A stretch of 64,000 nucleotides of DNA from Mesobacillus harenae (GCF_013343715.1 NZ_JABUNR010000001.1:248001-312000); one strand, 5' to 3'; positions 41,327 through 51,332 are shown, numbered from the stretch's first letter. Numbers and translations: made by a program. Notes: generated from the sequence alone by a model not told the origin.

Positions 41327-41596
41327 ATGAAAGATACCGATAAAAGTATTAATTTAACAGATTTATTGTTTGCTGAGTTCTGTAAAAAGGAATTCGGTAT
41401 TAATAGAGGAGTCTATAATACGATTGAAAAGTGTTTTTTTGAAAAAGGTATTGAAAACGTCTTGGACCGTAGAAGGCTAATACTTGAGTTCTTAAATTAT
41501 GTAGGTCAAAGAATGATTGCAACAAATAAAGTAAAGTTTGGTCCAGGGGGATTAACAAAATTGTTGAATTTATATTGGGATAACAAAAGAAAATAA
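41327..41596 (+). CDS. Small protein of unknown function in the flavin unit
   Basis: An 89-residue basic, helical protein (NLTDLLFAEFCKKEFGINRGVYNTI; VLDRRRLILEFLNYVGQRM; GPGGLTKLLNLYW). It begins 4 bp after the riboflavin kinase fusion and is therefore probably translated from the same mRNA. The GGGTAG upstream is a weak ribosome binding site, so translational coupling is likely. I recognise no family. Confidence 0.6.
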   Translation: MKDTDKSINLTDLLFAEFCKKEFGINRGVYNTIEKCFFEKGIENVLDRRRLILEFLNYVGQRMIATNKVKFGPGGLTKLLNLYWDNKRK

Positions 41597-41613
41597 ATTG
41601 AAAATCTTAAAAA

Positions 41614-41627
41614 TGAAAGCGTTTCCT
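41614..41627 (+). promoter_or_regulatory. Catabolite-response-element-like site
   Basis: TGAAAGCGTTTCCT matches 12 of 14 positions of the Bacillus CcpA consensus TGWAANCGNTNWCA. It lies about 75-90 bp upstream of the iron-dependent alcohol dehydrogenase start. Confidence 0.45.
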
Positions 41628-41701
41628 TACGACCTAGATTTCAGGAATAAATACTTAGATTTGAGAGTATATTGACATAACATAAAGGAAGTGAGAATAA
41701 T

Positions 41702-42883
41702 ATGGTTTATCAAAACTTACCATATGAGAAGGTGTGGTATGGGGAAGGCGTGGTTTGCGAAAACTTAGTCGACGAAATAATTAAATATTGCTCAAGAAAA
41801 ATACTCATTGTCACGACAGAAAGTCTAATAGGGACTAAATCTTTTAATAATTTACTAGAATTATGTAGTGATTACTCTATCTATATATATAAATCCAAAC
41901 AACATGTCCCTATAGATACATTAGTGGGAAAGTTTTCTGAAGTAAAATTGTTTAGTCCAGATCTTATTATTAGCGTTGGGGGAGGGAGTTCTATTGATTC
42001 AGCAAAGATAATGTCGGCGATGCTAGGTTATGCAATAGATACAAAAGAAGAATTAATAAATTATGCAATAAATAATCGCTCCCAAGTGCAACAGAATCCT
42101 TTACTCCCTCATTTAGCCATTCCTACCACGTTGTCCGCAGCTGAATTTTCAGGTGTAGGTGGTTTTAGTGATGAAACAAAAGGAATGAAATATGGTATAT
42201 ATAATACAGCTATAACGCCAAGCCAAATCTTTCTCGATCCCACCTTTAGCATAGATACACCCCTTGACTTTTGGATTAGTACAGGCATGAGATCCGTTGA
42301 TCATGCTGTTGAAACGGTATATTCACCAATTGAAAGTCCAGTAAATCATGCTTTGGCTTTAAAGTCACTTACTTATTTATTTCAATACTTGCCAATGGTT
42401 AAGGAGAATCCTACAAATCTAGATTACCGCTTACAATGCCAATTAGGGGCATGGATGTCATTCTTTACAGTTGTAAACACAAAAATGGGCTTATCTCATA
42501 TGATTGGCCACCAATTAGGGGCATTTTATGGTATACCTCACGGAGTAACATCAGCTATTATGTTGGCGAATGTCATGGATTTTATGCTTCCTTATAGTGA
42601 AAAAGAGCAGTTAGCCATTTTTCAAACATTAAATGAAGCAGGACTCGTGGGAAATATAAATTCCAATGAAAAAAAGGCCACCCATTCCTCTCAACTGGTT
42701 CGGAATTTAGTAAATCAGTTAGAAATCCCCTCTCAATTACGAGATTTTAATGTTTCTAAGGAAAGTCTGGAAAAGGTCCTAAAAAATATTCTATCTGAAA
42801 TAAAAATGAAAGACCATAGCCTTTTATTATCTATTGAAGATTTAGAAAAAAAATTGAAAATATTGTTAATGAAATCTTGGTAA
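41702..42883 (+). CDS. Iron-containing alcohol dehydrogenase / maleylacetate reductase-like
   Basis: A 393-residue group III alcohol dehydrogenase. The nucleotide site is LIISVGGGSSIDSAK (near residue 92), with IPTTLSAAEFSG next. Metal ligands appear in RSVDHAVETVYS (Asp and His) and GLSHMIGHQLGAFYGIPHGVTSAI (two His). The short C-terminal domain is closer to maleylacetate reductases than to 1,3-propanediol dehydrogenases. GGAAGTGAG precedes the ATG. It probably reduces a ketone, aldehyde or enol intermediate of the pathway. Confidence 0.85.
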   Translation: MVYQNLPYEKVWYGEGVVCENLVDEIIKYCSRKILIVTTESLIGTKSFNNLLELCSDYSIYIYKSKQHVPIDTLVGKFSEVKLFSPDLIISVGGGSSIDSAKIMSAMLGYAIDTKEELINYAINNRSQVQQNPLLPHLAIPTTLSAAEFSGVGGFSDETKGMKYGIYNTAITPSQIFLDPTFSIDTPLDFWISTGMRSVDHAVETVYSPIESPVNHALALKSLTYLFQYLPMVKENPTNLDYRLQCQLGAWMSFFTVVNTKMGLSHMIGHQLGAFYGIPHGVTSAIMLANVMDFMLPYSEKEQLAIFQTLNEAGLVGNINSNEKKATHSSQLVRNLVNQLEIPSQLRDFNVSKESLEKVLKNILSEIKMKDHSLLLSIEDLEKKLKILLMKSW

Positions 42884-42963
42884 TAAAAGCCATGATATAC
42901 ACAGACTACAGATTGAAAAATTGAAAATTTAATTTATAGTTAATAAACAAGGGAGGGAACATT

Positions 42964-44751
42964 TTGAAATCACTACAGAATGATAAAATTCTGGTGAAAA
43001 AAAATATTGAAATACTAATGAGGGACCAAACAGTGTTACGTGCAGATTTATATATTCCTGATAGGAGTAGTGAGGCATTCCCCTGTTTAATCCAAAGAAC
43101 TCCTTATGATAAAAGTCAAGTTTATAAAAAGTCATTTCCTCCTATGATGGCTGCATCAAAAGGTTTCGCTGTATTAGTGCAAGATACCAGAGGTCGTTTT
43201 GAATCAGATGGTGAATTTAAACCATATCAAGATGATGCCAAAGATGGTTTTGATACTATAGAGTGGGCTGCCCAACAACCGTGGTGCAATGGAAAGGTTG
43301 GAATGTATGGTGGGTCATATGTAGGTGCAACACAGTTACTTGCTGCCACTGAAAAACCTCCACATCTAGTGACGATTTTCCCCACAATTTCGAGTTCTTT
43401 ACGTTTTGATGGCTGGGCATACAGTGGAGGTGCATTTAAATTAATAAATTTGTTAGGCTGGACACTGGTCATGATTCAGCATACAGCAAAGCGAAAGGGT
43501 ATCCAATTACCAGACTCTTTACTGAATGTTTTCAAAGGCTTAGATGAATTGCATCATATTTCTTTTTCAAGCGATTCTGATCCTGAAGATGTGTTTAAGA
43601 AAACAGATGAAGTTCAAAAAATTATGGATCAAGTCTTACGTACACTACCATTAGAAGATATACCTATACCTACAGAGTTAGGACAATACTTCTTTGAAAG
43701 AATACAACATTGGAAAGATGATGAATATTGGAAACAACTAGATATAACAAAGTATTATAATGAGATAAGTATACCTATGATTCATTTAGGTGGATGGTAT
43801 GATATGTTTGATCGCCATACCATCGAAAATTTTAAAGGATTTTCAGGAGGATCGGCTTATCAAAAACTAGTTATGGGACCGTGGAGCCATGGAATGTTTT
43901 CTAAAAATGTGGGTGAAGTTGACTTTGGTCCAAATGCAGAATGGAGAGTGAAGTTGGCTGACCTTCACCAGCGATGGTTTGAATATTGGCTGAAAGATAT
44001 GGACCATTCAATTGAACAAGAAGCACCTATACAAATTTTTGTTATGGGAGAAAACTGTTGGCGAAACGAAAATGAATGGCCGTTAAAGCGGACAGAATAT
44101 GTTAAATGGTATCTTCACAGTAGTGGTAATGCAAATACAATGAATGGTAATGGGGTCTTATCAAAAACACATCCCATTATTGAGCCTGAAGATTCTTTTG
44201 ATTATAATCCAATTAACCCTGTTCCATCAAAGGGTGGTAATATTTTACCACTTGGTATGAACCCGGGTGCTCGAGACCAACGAGAAATTGAGGAAAGAGA
44301 AGATGTTTTAGTATATACAAGTGAACCGTTAGAAGTTAATTTAGAAATAACTGGTCCCTTACTCGTAAAGTTGTGGGCCTCAACAGATGCAGTTGAAACA
44401 GACTTTACTGCCAAACTCATTGATGTTCACCCTGATGGTTTTGCGCAAAATATTCAAAATGGAATTATTCGTACTAGTTTTAGAGAATCAAATCGGAATC
44501 CTAGACTGATTAAGCCCCACGAAGTGTATGAATATGAAATTAATCTTAGTGCAACTAGTAATCTATTTAAAGAGGGTCACAGGATCAGAATAGAAATTTC
44601 CTCAAGTAACTTTCCACACTATAGTAGAAATTTAAATACAGGATCAGAGCACCATTTGAGCCATAATATAAAGGTTGCACATCAGAAAATATATCATGAC
44701 TGGACGCGTCCTAGTCATATTATTTTACCAGTCATTCCGAGAACAAAGTGA
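42964..44751 (+). CDS. CocE/NonD-family hydrolase, copy 1
   Basis: A 595-residue member of the X-Pro dipeptidyl-peptidase/cocaine-esterase family. The alpha/beta hydrolase core has VLVQDTRGRFESDGEF and nucleophile Ser118 in MYGGSYVGATQ; the Asp is expected in GGWYDMFDRHT and the His in GPWSHGMF. A C-terminal jelly-roll domain (about 390-590) begins near WYLHSSG and includes DFTAKLIDVHPDGFAQNI. The TTG start follows GGGAGGG. It is strongly similar along its whole length to the product of 49557-51332. It hydrolyses an ester or amide; the substrate is unknown. No signal peptide, so it acts in the cytoplasm. Confidence 0.88.
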   Translation: MKSLQNDKILVKKNIEILMRDQTVLRADLYIPDRSSEAFPCLIQRTPYDKSQVYKKSFPPMMAASKGFAVLVQDTRGRFESDGEFKPYQDDAKDGFDTIEWAAQQPWCNGKVGMYGGSYVGATQLLAATEKPPHLVTIFPTISSSLRFDGWAYSGGAFKLINLLGWTLVMIQHTAKRKGIQLPDSLLNVFKGLDELHHISFSSDSDPEDVFKKTDEVQKIMDQVLRTLPLEDIPIPTELGQYFFERIQHWKDDEYWKQLDITKYYNEISIPMIHLGGWYDMFDRHTIENFKGFSGGSAYQKLVMGPWSHGMFSKNVGEVDFGPNAEWRVKLADLHQRWFEYWLKDMDHSIEQEAPIQIFVMGENCWRNENEWPLKRTEYVKWYLHSSGNANTMNGNGVLSKTHPIIEPEDSFDYNPINPVPSKGGNILPLGMNPGARDQREIEEREDVLVYTSEPLEVNLEITGPLLVKLWASTDAVETDFTAKLIDVHPDGFAQNIQNGIIRTSFRESNRNPRLIKPHEVYEYEINLSATSNLFKEGHRIRIEISSSNFPHYSRNLNTGSEHHLSHNIKVAHQKIYHDWTRPSHIILPVIPRTK

Positions 44752-44929
44752 ATTTAAACGGTCTATACTCACGGTGTATCCAAAATTAAAGTAATAAGCC
44801 GTATAAAGGAAAGGTAAATATCTGTGATTCTTTAATCGTTTGCTCTTTTTTTAGCCACTTATTAGAGTTATCACAGTTATTTTTTGTTTTTATTATATAT
44901 GAATAACTAATTGTTAAGGAGTATTAAAG

Positions 44930-45685
44930 ATGACAAATGATTATCAGGTTCCTGCAGTCAATCAAGCTATTGAGGTTTTGAAATATTTATCCAATAATGA
45001 AGAAAATCGAAGTTTGTCTGAGATCAGTCAAAATCTATCTATGAATAAGAGCTCTTGTATGAGGATTTTAAAGACTTTAGAAAAGTCCAAGTTTGTTTCC
45101 TATGATGAAACTTCAAAAGAATATAGCTTAGGTCCATTTCTTGTTGCTCTTGGAAACCAAGCAAGTGAAGAAATAGATTATATTTCCAGAGGGAAAACCT
45201 TTTTAAACGAACTAGCAAAGCATACATCACTGACAAGTGTTTTAGTAAATAAAATTAGTGATGATCGGTTAATGAATATCGCAAAAAAGGAACAAATGGA
45301 GGGGGGGATAAGGGTAGCAGTAACAGTTGGAAAACAATTTTATATAACAGAGACATCCTACGGGAAATGGTTTTTGGCTTATGGCGATGAACAGCAAAGG
45401 GAAATTTATATTAACAAATTAAGAAAACTAACTCCATTTACAATAACTGATACTGAAGAGTACAAAAAAAATTTAGAAAAGATAAAAAAAGTAGGATATG
45501 CAGTTAGTCGCGAGGAGTATATTTTAGGTGTAAATGTCATTTCTGCACCTGTTTTTAATATCAAGGGTGAAATAATACTAGTTATAGCTTGCATAGGGAT
45601 TGCGTCACTAATGGATGAAAGCGACATTAATAGTGTTGGAGCGCATGTTAAAAGAGTTGCTGAAGAGTTTAGTGAATTTCAATAA
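44930..45685 (+). CDS. IclR-family transcriptional regulator
   Basis: A 251-residue IclR regulator. The winged helix-turn-helix is VNQAIEVLKYLSNNEENRSLSEISQNLSMNKSSCMRILKTLEKSKFVSYD. The effector domain has the family C-terminal pattern (GYAVSREEYILGVNVISAPVFNIKGEIILVIACIGIA). A GGAG site precedes the ATG. It is the only regulator in the 39.4-59.4 kb cluster and so the likely controller of its units through the recurring GRAAC-N4-TNCC motif. Whether it activates or represses cannot be told. Confidence 0.88.
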   Translation: MTNDYQVPAVNQAIEVLKYLSNNEENRSLSEISQNLSMNKSSCMRILKTLEKSKFVSYDETSKEYSLGPFLVALGNQASEEIDYISRGKTFLNELAKHTSLTSVLVNKISDDRLMNIAKKEQMEGGIRVAVTVGKQFYITETSYGKWFLAYGDEQQREIYINKLRKLTPFTITDTEEYKKNLEKIKKVGYAVSREEYILGVNVISAPVFNIKGEIILVIACIGIASLMDESDINSVGAHVKRVAEEFSEFQ

Positions 45686-46356
45686 GTAATGATCTAAATA
45701 AAGATAAACAATTCTAGAAAAGTAAATAAAAAAACTCTTAAACATTTCAGCTGGAGGAAATTGTTTGTTTATTGTGGGTAAAACCAAAGGAAATACATAA
45801 ATAATAAAAAATTTCCTCCAATCAAAATGTAGATAAGAATATAAATCGTAAGATATTAATAATGGTTTATAACTATCGGTAAGTCTACTTTGTTTTTTAG
45901 AACCATACCAGTTCAAAAGTTATTTAGATTCTTTGTTTATATTGTTCTATTACTGCACAAATTTTAACTTTTAGAATTTTTCCTCCTTAAGATCCAAAAG
46001 ACGTTTTAAAAACTAATTTTTTGTGAACAGAACGAAGCTGCCACTTTAGTAAATTATTTTATTTTATTGTCTTTAAATTTTATCTTCACTAACTCCGATT
46101 TTAACCTTCCGTACCCCACAAGTAAAAACTATATTGTTCCCTTTAACAACATAAATCAATGGGCCAGAAACTAGATAAAGTGCTAAATGTAATAAGATAT
46201 ATCTGAATATTTGGTATTTTGTTGGACTACAGTTAATATAATGTGTTATAGTTTTATGTAAGGAACTGAGTACCATATATGAAACTTGAAAGGACTTATA
46301 TAAGTAGCTTAGTAACTTCATGATTAAAAAATATCAATTAAGTAGGAGGTATAAAA
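45686..46356 (+). other. Intergenic region with long stem and promoter motif copy B
   Basis: A 671-bp AT-rich spacer without a supported gene. TGGAGGAAATT (45752-45762) and AATTTCCTCCA (45810-45820) are perfect inverted copies with a 47-bp centre. At 46243-46285 the motif copy B precedes the first LLM gene. Minus-strand frames here lack ribosome binding sites and overlap the promoter. Confidence 0.6.
46243..46285 (+). promoter_or_regulatory. Promoter with shared cluster motif, copy B
   Basis: Begins GTGTTATAGTTTTAT like copy A; possible -10 TATAGT at 46247-46252. GGAACTGAGTACC at 46262-46274 is the pseudo-palindromic core. It lies about 72 bp upstream of LLM copy 1. Confidence 0.65.
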
Positions 46357-47505
46357 ATGGTCGAAGTTTTTGCAATGCATTTAATGCCATATATGGACAT
46401 GCCAGAGGATTTTAGTGAAAATTATGAAACATCATGGGTTACATTTCCAAATTCCTATTACGATCCACAGAAAGGACATAGCTTTTATAATCAATTCATT
46501 GAACAATTAAAACTTTGCGCAGATATAGGCTTTGATGGTGTTGCGGTGAATGAACATCATCAAAATGCTTATGGCAATATGCCATCTCCCAATTTAATCG
46601 CAGCAATCCTAGCCAATTTAACTCAGGGGATGGATACCAAGATTGCCATTTTAGGAAACATTATACCACTCCATGATATACCTCAGCGTGTAGCAGAAGA
46701 GATTGCAATGTTAGACGTTATAAGCGGTGGAAGAATTATTTCTGGGTTTGTAAGAGGCGTAGGAGCAGAATACTTCAGTTATCGAAATGTAAACCCCTCA
46801 GATTCAAAAGCAAGGTTTTTTGAAGCTCATGATTTGATTAAACGTGCTTGGACAGAAACTGGTCCTTTTGAATTTAGAGGTAAATATTACGATTTTCCGT
46901 ACGTTAACATTTGGCCGCGTCCAATCCAAGATCCACCACCAATTTGGACACCTTCTGCTGGGAGTAAAGATACTGTTGAATTTGCAGCAAAGCATCGATA
47001 CACATATGCAATGACAGCATTAGGTAAAGAGGATGCCATAGAAACATTTAATTTATATCGACAACTAGCTGAGGAAAAGTTTGGTTATAGAGCACAACCA
47101 AGTCAACTGTGTTGGTCAACTAAGGTTTATGTTGCAGAGACAGATGAAAAAGCTCGGGACGAATTTGAAAGTCATGTAACCTCTTTCTTCGAACAATTTT
47201 TTAACAGTTCTTTAGTCTTACATTTTCCTCCGGGATATGTAAAAGAGGAACAATTAAAAAAAATGATGGGGAGTAGAGCGAGTAGAACAAAACGAACGAT
47301 GGAACAAATGTTTGATGACGGTAATATCGTGTTTGGCTCACCTGAGACTGTGAAAAAAAGGCTAACAGAACTTCATCAAGAAATGGGTTTCGGAGTCCTA
47401 AATCTCTCTATGCATACAGGAGATATGCCACATTGGAAAACAGTAAAGAGTATAGATTTATTTGGAAGACACGTTTTACCTCATATTCAAAAATTAGGAG
47501 AATAA
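46357..47505 (+). CDS. LLM-class flavin-dependent monooxygenase, copy 1
   Basis: A 382-residue luciferase-like monooxygenase, a TIM barrel expected to use FMNH2 and oxygen. VNEHHQNAYGN at 64-74 holds the active-site histidines typical of the family; LGNIIPLHDIPQRVAEEIAM, DVISGGRIISGFVRG and GSPETVKKRLTEL follow. It lacks one residue (QDPPPIW instead of QDPHPPIW) found in the two paralogues. AGGAGG precedes the ATG. It heads a unit LLM1-hydrolase1-LLM2-CocE2. The substrate is unknown; hydroxylation, Baeyer-Villiger insertion or ring opening are all possible for the family. Confidence 0.9.
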   Translation: MVEVFAMHLMPYMDMPEDFSENYETSWVTFPNSYYDPQKGHSFYNQFIEQLKLCADIGFDGVAVNEHHQNAYGNMPSPNLIAAILANLTQGMDTKIAILGNIIPLHDIPQRVAEEIAMLDVISGGRIISGFVRGVGAEYFSYRNVNPSDSKARFFEAHDLIKRAWTETGPFEFRGKYYDFPYVNIWPRPIQDPPPIWTPSAGSKDTVEFAAKHRYTYAMTALGKEDAIETFNLYRQLAEEKFGYRAQPSQLCWSTKVYVAETDEKARDEFESHVTSFFEQFFNSSLVLHFPPGYVKEEQLKKMMGSRASRTKRTMEQMFDDGNIVFGSPETVKKRLTELHQEMGFGVLNLSMHTGDMPHWKTVKSIDLFGRHVLPHIQKLGE

Positions 47506-47552
47506 GTACTTACCATGTTATTAATGCTTTTGAAATTATTGGAGGTGCAAAA

Positions 47553-48344
47553 ATGAATGAAACTGTACATTTTAAAGATGAAATCGTGGAAATTGGTGAT
47601 GTGAAAACCCATGTTTATACAGCAGGGGAGGGTGAACCATTATTATGGTTTCATGGAGCAGGAGGAATTACTACAATTCCTGAAATCTTTAACGAACTTG
47701 TAAGCGCATACAAAATTTACCTAATTGATCACCCAGGTTTTGGTCAATCAGAAAAAAAGGAGGATCGTTTTACAGAATTTACAGACTATAATTACTTTTA
47801 TCGTGATTTCCTAGATCACTATTCTTTGGATAAGATTAACCTAGTAGGTCATTCGATGGGTGGAAGGATGGCACTAGAGTTTTCCATAAGTCATTCACAT
47901 CGTGTCAAAAAACTAATTCTAATATCAGCATCCGGACTTTATATTGAAGGGGTTAAACGTACGGATATATTTATTCATCAACCCGAAAAGCGACCTTCAC
48001 TCTATTTCTATAACAAACAATATGCAGAGGAGATGTTAAATCAAGAAAAAAGTGAAGAAGAGCAAAGTATAGAGGTGAAAAACTTAACTATGTTTGCTAG
48101 ATTAACGTGGGAAAAAGATGATAACAGAAAGTTTCCCTTTCTCCTCCGTTATATCACTGCTCCAACGTGTGTGATTTGGGGGGAGAATGATCAAATACTT
48201 CCGGTGGAACATGGGAAGGCATTTAAAAAGTATATACAAAAAGCTGAACTTCATATGATTAAAAATTGTGGACATATTCCACAAGTTGAGCAAAAGGAAC
48301 AGTGTACACAAATCATAAAAAGCTTTTTAGAAAACTCAAACTAG
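47553..48344 (+). CDS. Alpha/beta hydrolase, copy 1
   Basis: A 263-residue alpha/beta hydrolase of the meta-cleavage-product-hydrolase/esterase type. The oxyanion region is LWFHGAGG; the catalytic triad is Ser101 (VGHSMGGRM), Asp213 (WGENDQILP) and His241 (NCGHIPQVE). The start is ATG 47553 behind GGAGGTG; the frame extends into the LLM1 gene without a start. It lies between two LLM genes, so it probably hydrolyses the oxygenated product. The product of 51527-52312 is a close paralogue. Confidence 0.9.
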   Translation: MNETVHFKDEIVEIGDVKTHVYTAGEGEPLLWFHGAGGITTIPEIFNELVSAYKIYLIDHPGFGQSEKKEDRFTEFTDYNYFYRDFLDHYSLDKINLVGHSMGGRMALEFSISHSHRVKKLILISASGLYIEGVKRTDIFIHQPEKRPSLYFYNKQYAEEMLNQEKSEEEQSIEVKNLTMFARLTWEKDDNRKFPFLLRYITAPTCVIWGENDQILPVEHGKAFKKYIQKAELHMIKNCGHIPQVEQKEQCTQIIKSFLENSN

Positions 48345-48363
48345 TAAATAAGGAGTTGAGCAC

Positions 48364-49512
48364 ATGGTTGAAGTATTCTCAATGCATTTGATGCCATACA
48401 TGGATATGCCTGATGATTTTCATGACAATTATGATACATCGTGGGTAACCTTTCCGAATTCTTATTATGACCCCATACAGGGACATGATTATTATAAACA
48501 ATTTATCGAACAACTTGAGTACTCCGCAAAATTAGGCTTTGATGGAATTGCAGTTAATGAGCATCACCAAAATGCATATGGTAATATGCCTTCACCTAAC
48601 TTAATTGCAGCCATACTTACTCAAGCGACAAAGGGTATGAAAACAAAAGTTGCTATACTAGGAAATATAATACCACTTCATGATATACCTCAAAGGGTAG
48701 CAGAGGAGATTGCAATGTTAGATGTCATAAGTGGGGGAAGAATTATTTCGGGATTTGTTCGAGGAGTCGGCGCAGAATATTTCAGTTACCGGAATGTTAA
48801 TCCAGGTGATTCAAAAGAAAAGTTTTTTGAAGCTCATGATTTAATTAAGCGAGCATGGACGGAACCAGGGCCGTTTGAGTTTAGGGGGAAATATTATGAC
48901 TTTCCATACGTAAACATTTGGCCTAGACCTATTCAAGATCCGCATCCACCAATATGGACACCTTCCGCAGGAAGTAGTGATACAGTAGAGTTTGCAGCCA
49001 AGCATCGTTACACCTATGCGATGACTTCACTTGGGAAGGAGGAGGCTATAAAAACTTTTAATGAATATCGTCAAGTAGCCGAAGAAAAGTTTGGTTACAA
49101 GGCTGAACCAAGTCAATTGTGTTGGTCTACTAAAGTGTATGTAGCCGAAACCGACAAGAAGGCAAGAGAAGAATTCGAAGAACATATTAACTTCTTTTTT
49201 GATCATTTTTTTAATGGTTCTTTGCACTTACATTTCCCACCTGGGTACTTAAATGATAGTTCTATGAAGAAAATGATGAATTCGAGAGCAAATCGAGCTA
49301 GAAAATCGATGGAACAGATGTTCGAAGAGGGGAATATTACATTTGGTTCTCCTGAGACAGTAAGACAACGTTTAACAGAACTTCATAAAGAAATGGGATT
49401 TGGTGTGTTGAATATCGGTTTGCACAATGGGAATATGCCGCATTGGAAAGTAATGAAAAATACAGAATTATTCGGTCGTTATGTGTTACCACATATTCAA
49501 AAGCTAATATAA
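48364..49512 (+). CDS. LLM-class flavin-dependent monooxygenase, copy 2
   Basis: A 382-residue paralogue of the proteins at 46357 and 52348, with the same N-terminus (MVEVF-MHLMPYMDMP), NEHHQNAYGN motif and C-terminal GSPETVRQRLTELH. Divergence is concentrated at about residues 250-320 (FFDHFFNGSLHLHFPPGYLNDSS), probably around the substrate site. A GGAGTTGAG element stands 5 nt before the ATG, 19 bp after hydrolase 1. Likely needs reduced FMN from the reductase at 39757. Confidence 0.9.
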   Translation: MVEVFSMHLMPYMDMPDDFHDNYDTSWVTFPNSYYDPIQGHDYYKQFIEQLEYSAKLGFDGIAVNEHHQNAYGNMPSPNLIAAILTQATKGMKTKVAILGNIIPLHDIPQRVAEEIAMLDVISGGRIISGFVRGVGAEYFSYRNVNPGDSKEKFFEAHDLIKRAWTEPGPFEFRGKYYDFPYVNIWPRPIQDPHPPIWTPSAGSSDTVEFAAKHRYTYAMTSLGKEEAIKTFNEYRQVAEEKFGYKAEPSQLCWSTKVYVAETDKKAREEFEEHINFFFDHFFNGSLHLHFPPGYLNDSSMKKMMNSRANRARKSMEQMFEEGNITFGSPETVRQRLTELHKEMGFGVLNIGLHNGNMPHWKVMKNTELFGRYVLPHIQKLI

Positions 49513-49556
49513 AAATAGTTAAAACAACTTTTAAAAGAGGTAAGGAGTTAATTAGC

Positions 49557-51332
49557 TTGTTAGGAAACGATACGGTAATAAAAAGAAATGTGGAAATAAC
49601 AATGCGGGATCAAGTTACGTTACGAGCAGATTTATATTTGCCCCGTGATGAAAGATGCCAATATCCCTGTCTCATCCAACGTACACCATATAATAAAGAA
49701 GAGGTTTATAAAAAGCTTTTTCCACCTGAAATGGCAGCCGCCAATGGATATGCAGTCCTAGTACAGGATACGAGAGGAAGATTTGCCTCTAACGGTGAAT
49801 TTGATCTATATCATAATGATGTTCTTGATGGCTATGATACCGTTGAGTGGGCTGCAAAACAAACTTGGTGTACAGGTAAAATAGGAATGTATGGGGGTTC
49901 TTATGGAGGAATTACACAGTTGCTTGCTGCTGTCTCACAACCCCCCCATTTAATCACTATTTGCCCAGCTATAACAAACTCACTTCGGTATGATGGATAT
50001 GTATATGAAGGAGGAGTTTTTAGACTAGTTAGTTATATAGGTTGGACATTAATGATGATACAAGATACAGCAAAAAAAAATAATATTGAGCTGCCAGGAT
50101 CTATATTAGATGTCTTAGAAGGCTTGGATGAATTACACCATATATCATTCTCTAGGTTTTCTGACTCCAAAGTAATATTTGAAAAAACTAATGAATTACA
50201 AAAGAACATGCAAAGAGTCCTTCTAACTTTACCTTTAGAAAATCTTCCAATACCAAAGAAAATTGCAGCATATTTTTTTGATTGGCTTAAGCTATGGAAG
50301 GATGGAGATTATTGGGAGAAGTATGATATAACTCAGTACTACAAACGAATTAAGATACCTATGCTCCACATTGGGGGGTGGTATGACTTATTTACAAAAC
50401 ATACACTAGAAAATTTTCAGGGTTTTTCTAACAATGTAGCTTATCAACGTTTAGTTATGGGGCCATGGAGCCATGGAATGTATTCCCAAAAGGTTGGAGA
50501 ATTAGATTTTGGAAATGAAGCAGAATATCGGGATAAGCTTAACGCTCTTCATCTTCAGTGGTTTGATTATTGGCTAAAAGGTTCAGCCGCCCCTATTGAA
50601 AATGAGCCAGCCGTTCAATATTTTGTCATGGGTGAGAACCAATGGCGAAAAACAACTAAATGGCCGCTAAAGGAGACCAGATATATAAAGTGGTATCTCC
50701 ACAGTTCAGGTAAAGCTAATACTCTTAGGGGCAATGGAGTTCTTTCAATGGAGCAACCATCATATGAACTTCCAGATAGATTTATCTATAATCCTGAAAA
50801 ACCTGTCCCATCTATGGGGGGGAGTATTCTACCGCTTGGTATGAATCCTGGTCCACGAAATCAAAAAGTAGTGGAAGAGAGGGAAGATGTATTGGTTTAT
50901 ACAAGTGAGCCACTTTTAAATGACTTGGAGATTACAGGACCGCTAAAGGTAATTTTATGGGCTTCCACAGATTCGGTGGACACAGATTTTACGGCTAAAT
51001 TAGTTGATGTACATCCAGGTGGGTTTGCTCAAAATTTACAAGACGGTATTATACGAACAAGTTTTAGAAATTCCTATAAATCACCATGTTTTATAATACC
51101 TAATGAAATATATGAATATGAAATAGATCTAGCAGCTACAAGCAATCTCTTTAAGCAAGGTCACAGCATACGTTTAGAAATTTCATCTAGTAATTTTCCA
51201 TGTTATAGCCGTAACTTGAATACAGGAGTAGAACATTCTAAGGGGAGTAAAATGAAAGTAGCAAATCAAATGGTATACCATAATGAAAAGCACGCTAGTC
51301 ATGTTGTTCTACCCGTAATTCCTAAAGCTTAG
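49557..51332 (+). CDS. CocE/NonD-family hydrolase, copy 2
   Basis: A 591-residue paralogue of the protein at 42964, sharing RNVEITMRDQ, VLVQDTRGRF, nucleophile motif MYGGSYGGITQ, GGWYDLFTKHT and GPWSHGMY, plus the C-terminal jelly-roll domain. I place the start at the TTG 49557, 9 nt after AAGGAG, by analogy with the TTG start of copy 1; the frame upstream overlaps LLM2 and lacks a start signal. Last gene of its unit; a new promoter follows. Cytoplasmic ester or amide hydrolase, substrate unknown. Confidence 0.88.
   Translation: MLGNDTVIKRNVEITMRDQVTLRADLYLPRDERCQYPCLIQRTPYNKEEVYKKLFPPEMAAANGYAVLVQDTRGRFASNGEFDLYHNDVLDGYDTVEWAAKQTWCTGKIGMYGGSYGGITQLLAAVSQPPHLITICPAITNSLRYDGYVYEGGVFRLVSYIGWTLMMIQDTAKKNNIELPGSILDVLEGLDELHHISFSRFSDSKVIFEKTNELQKNMQRVLLTLPLENLPIPKKIAAYFFDWLKLWKDGDYWEKYDITQYYKRIKIPMLHIGGWYDLFTKHTLENFQGFSNNVAYQRLVMGPWSHGMYSQKVGELDFGNEAEYRDKLNALHLQWFDYWLKGSAAPIENEPAVQYFVMGENQWRKTTKWPLKETRYIKWYLHSSGKANTLRGNGVLSMEQPSYELPDRFIYNPEKPVPSMGGSILPLGMNPGPRNQKVVEEREDVLVYTSEPLLNDLEITGPLKVILWASTDSVDTDFTAKLVDVHPGGFAQNLQDGIIRTSFRNSYKSPCFIIPNEIYEYEIDLAATSNLFKQGHSIRLEISSSNFPCYSRNLNTGVEHSKGSKMKVANQMVYHNEKHASHVVLPVIPKA

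Noticed and set aside
46073..46321. 82-residue minus-strand open frame in the spacer before the first LLM gene
   Set aside because: It covers the promoter and motif copy B, has no ribosome binding site and has an unconvincing AT-driven composition.
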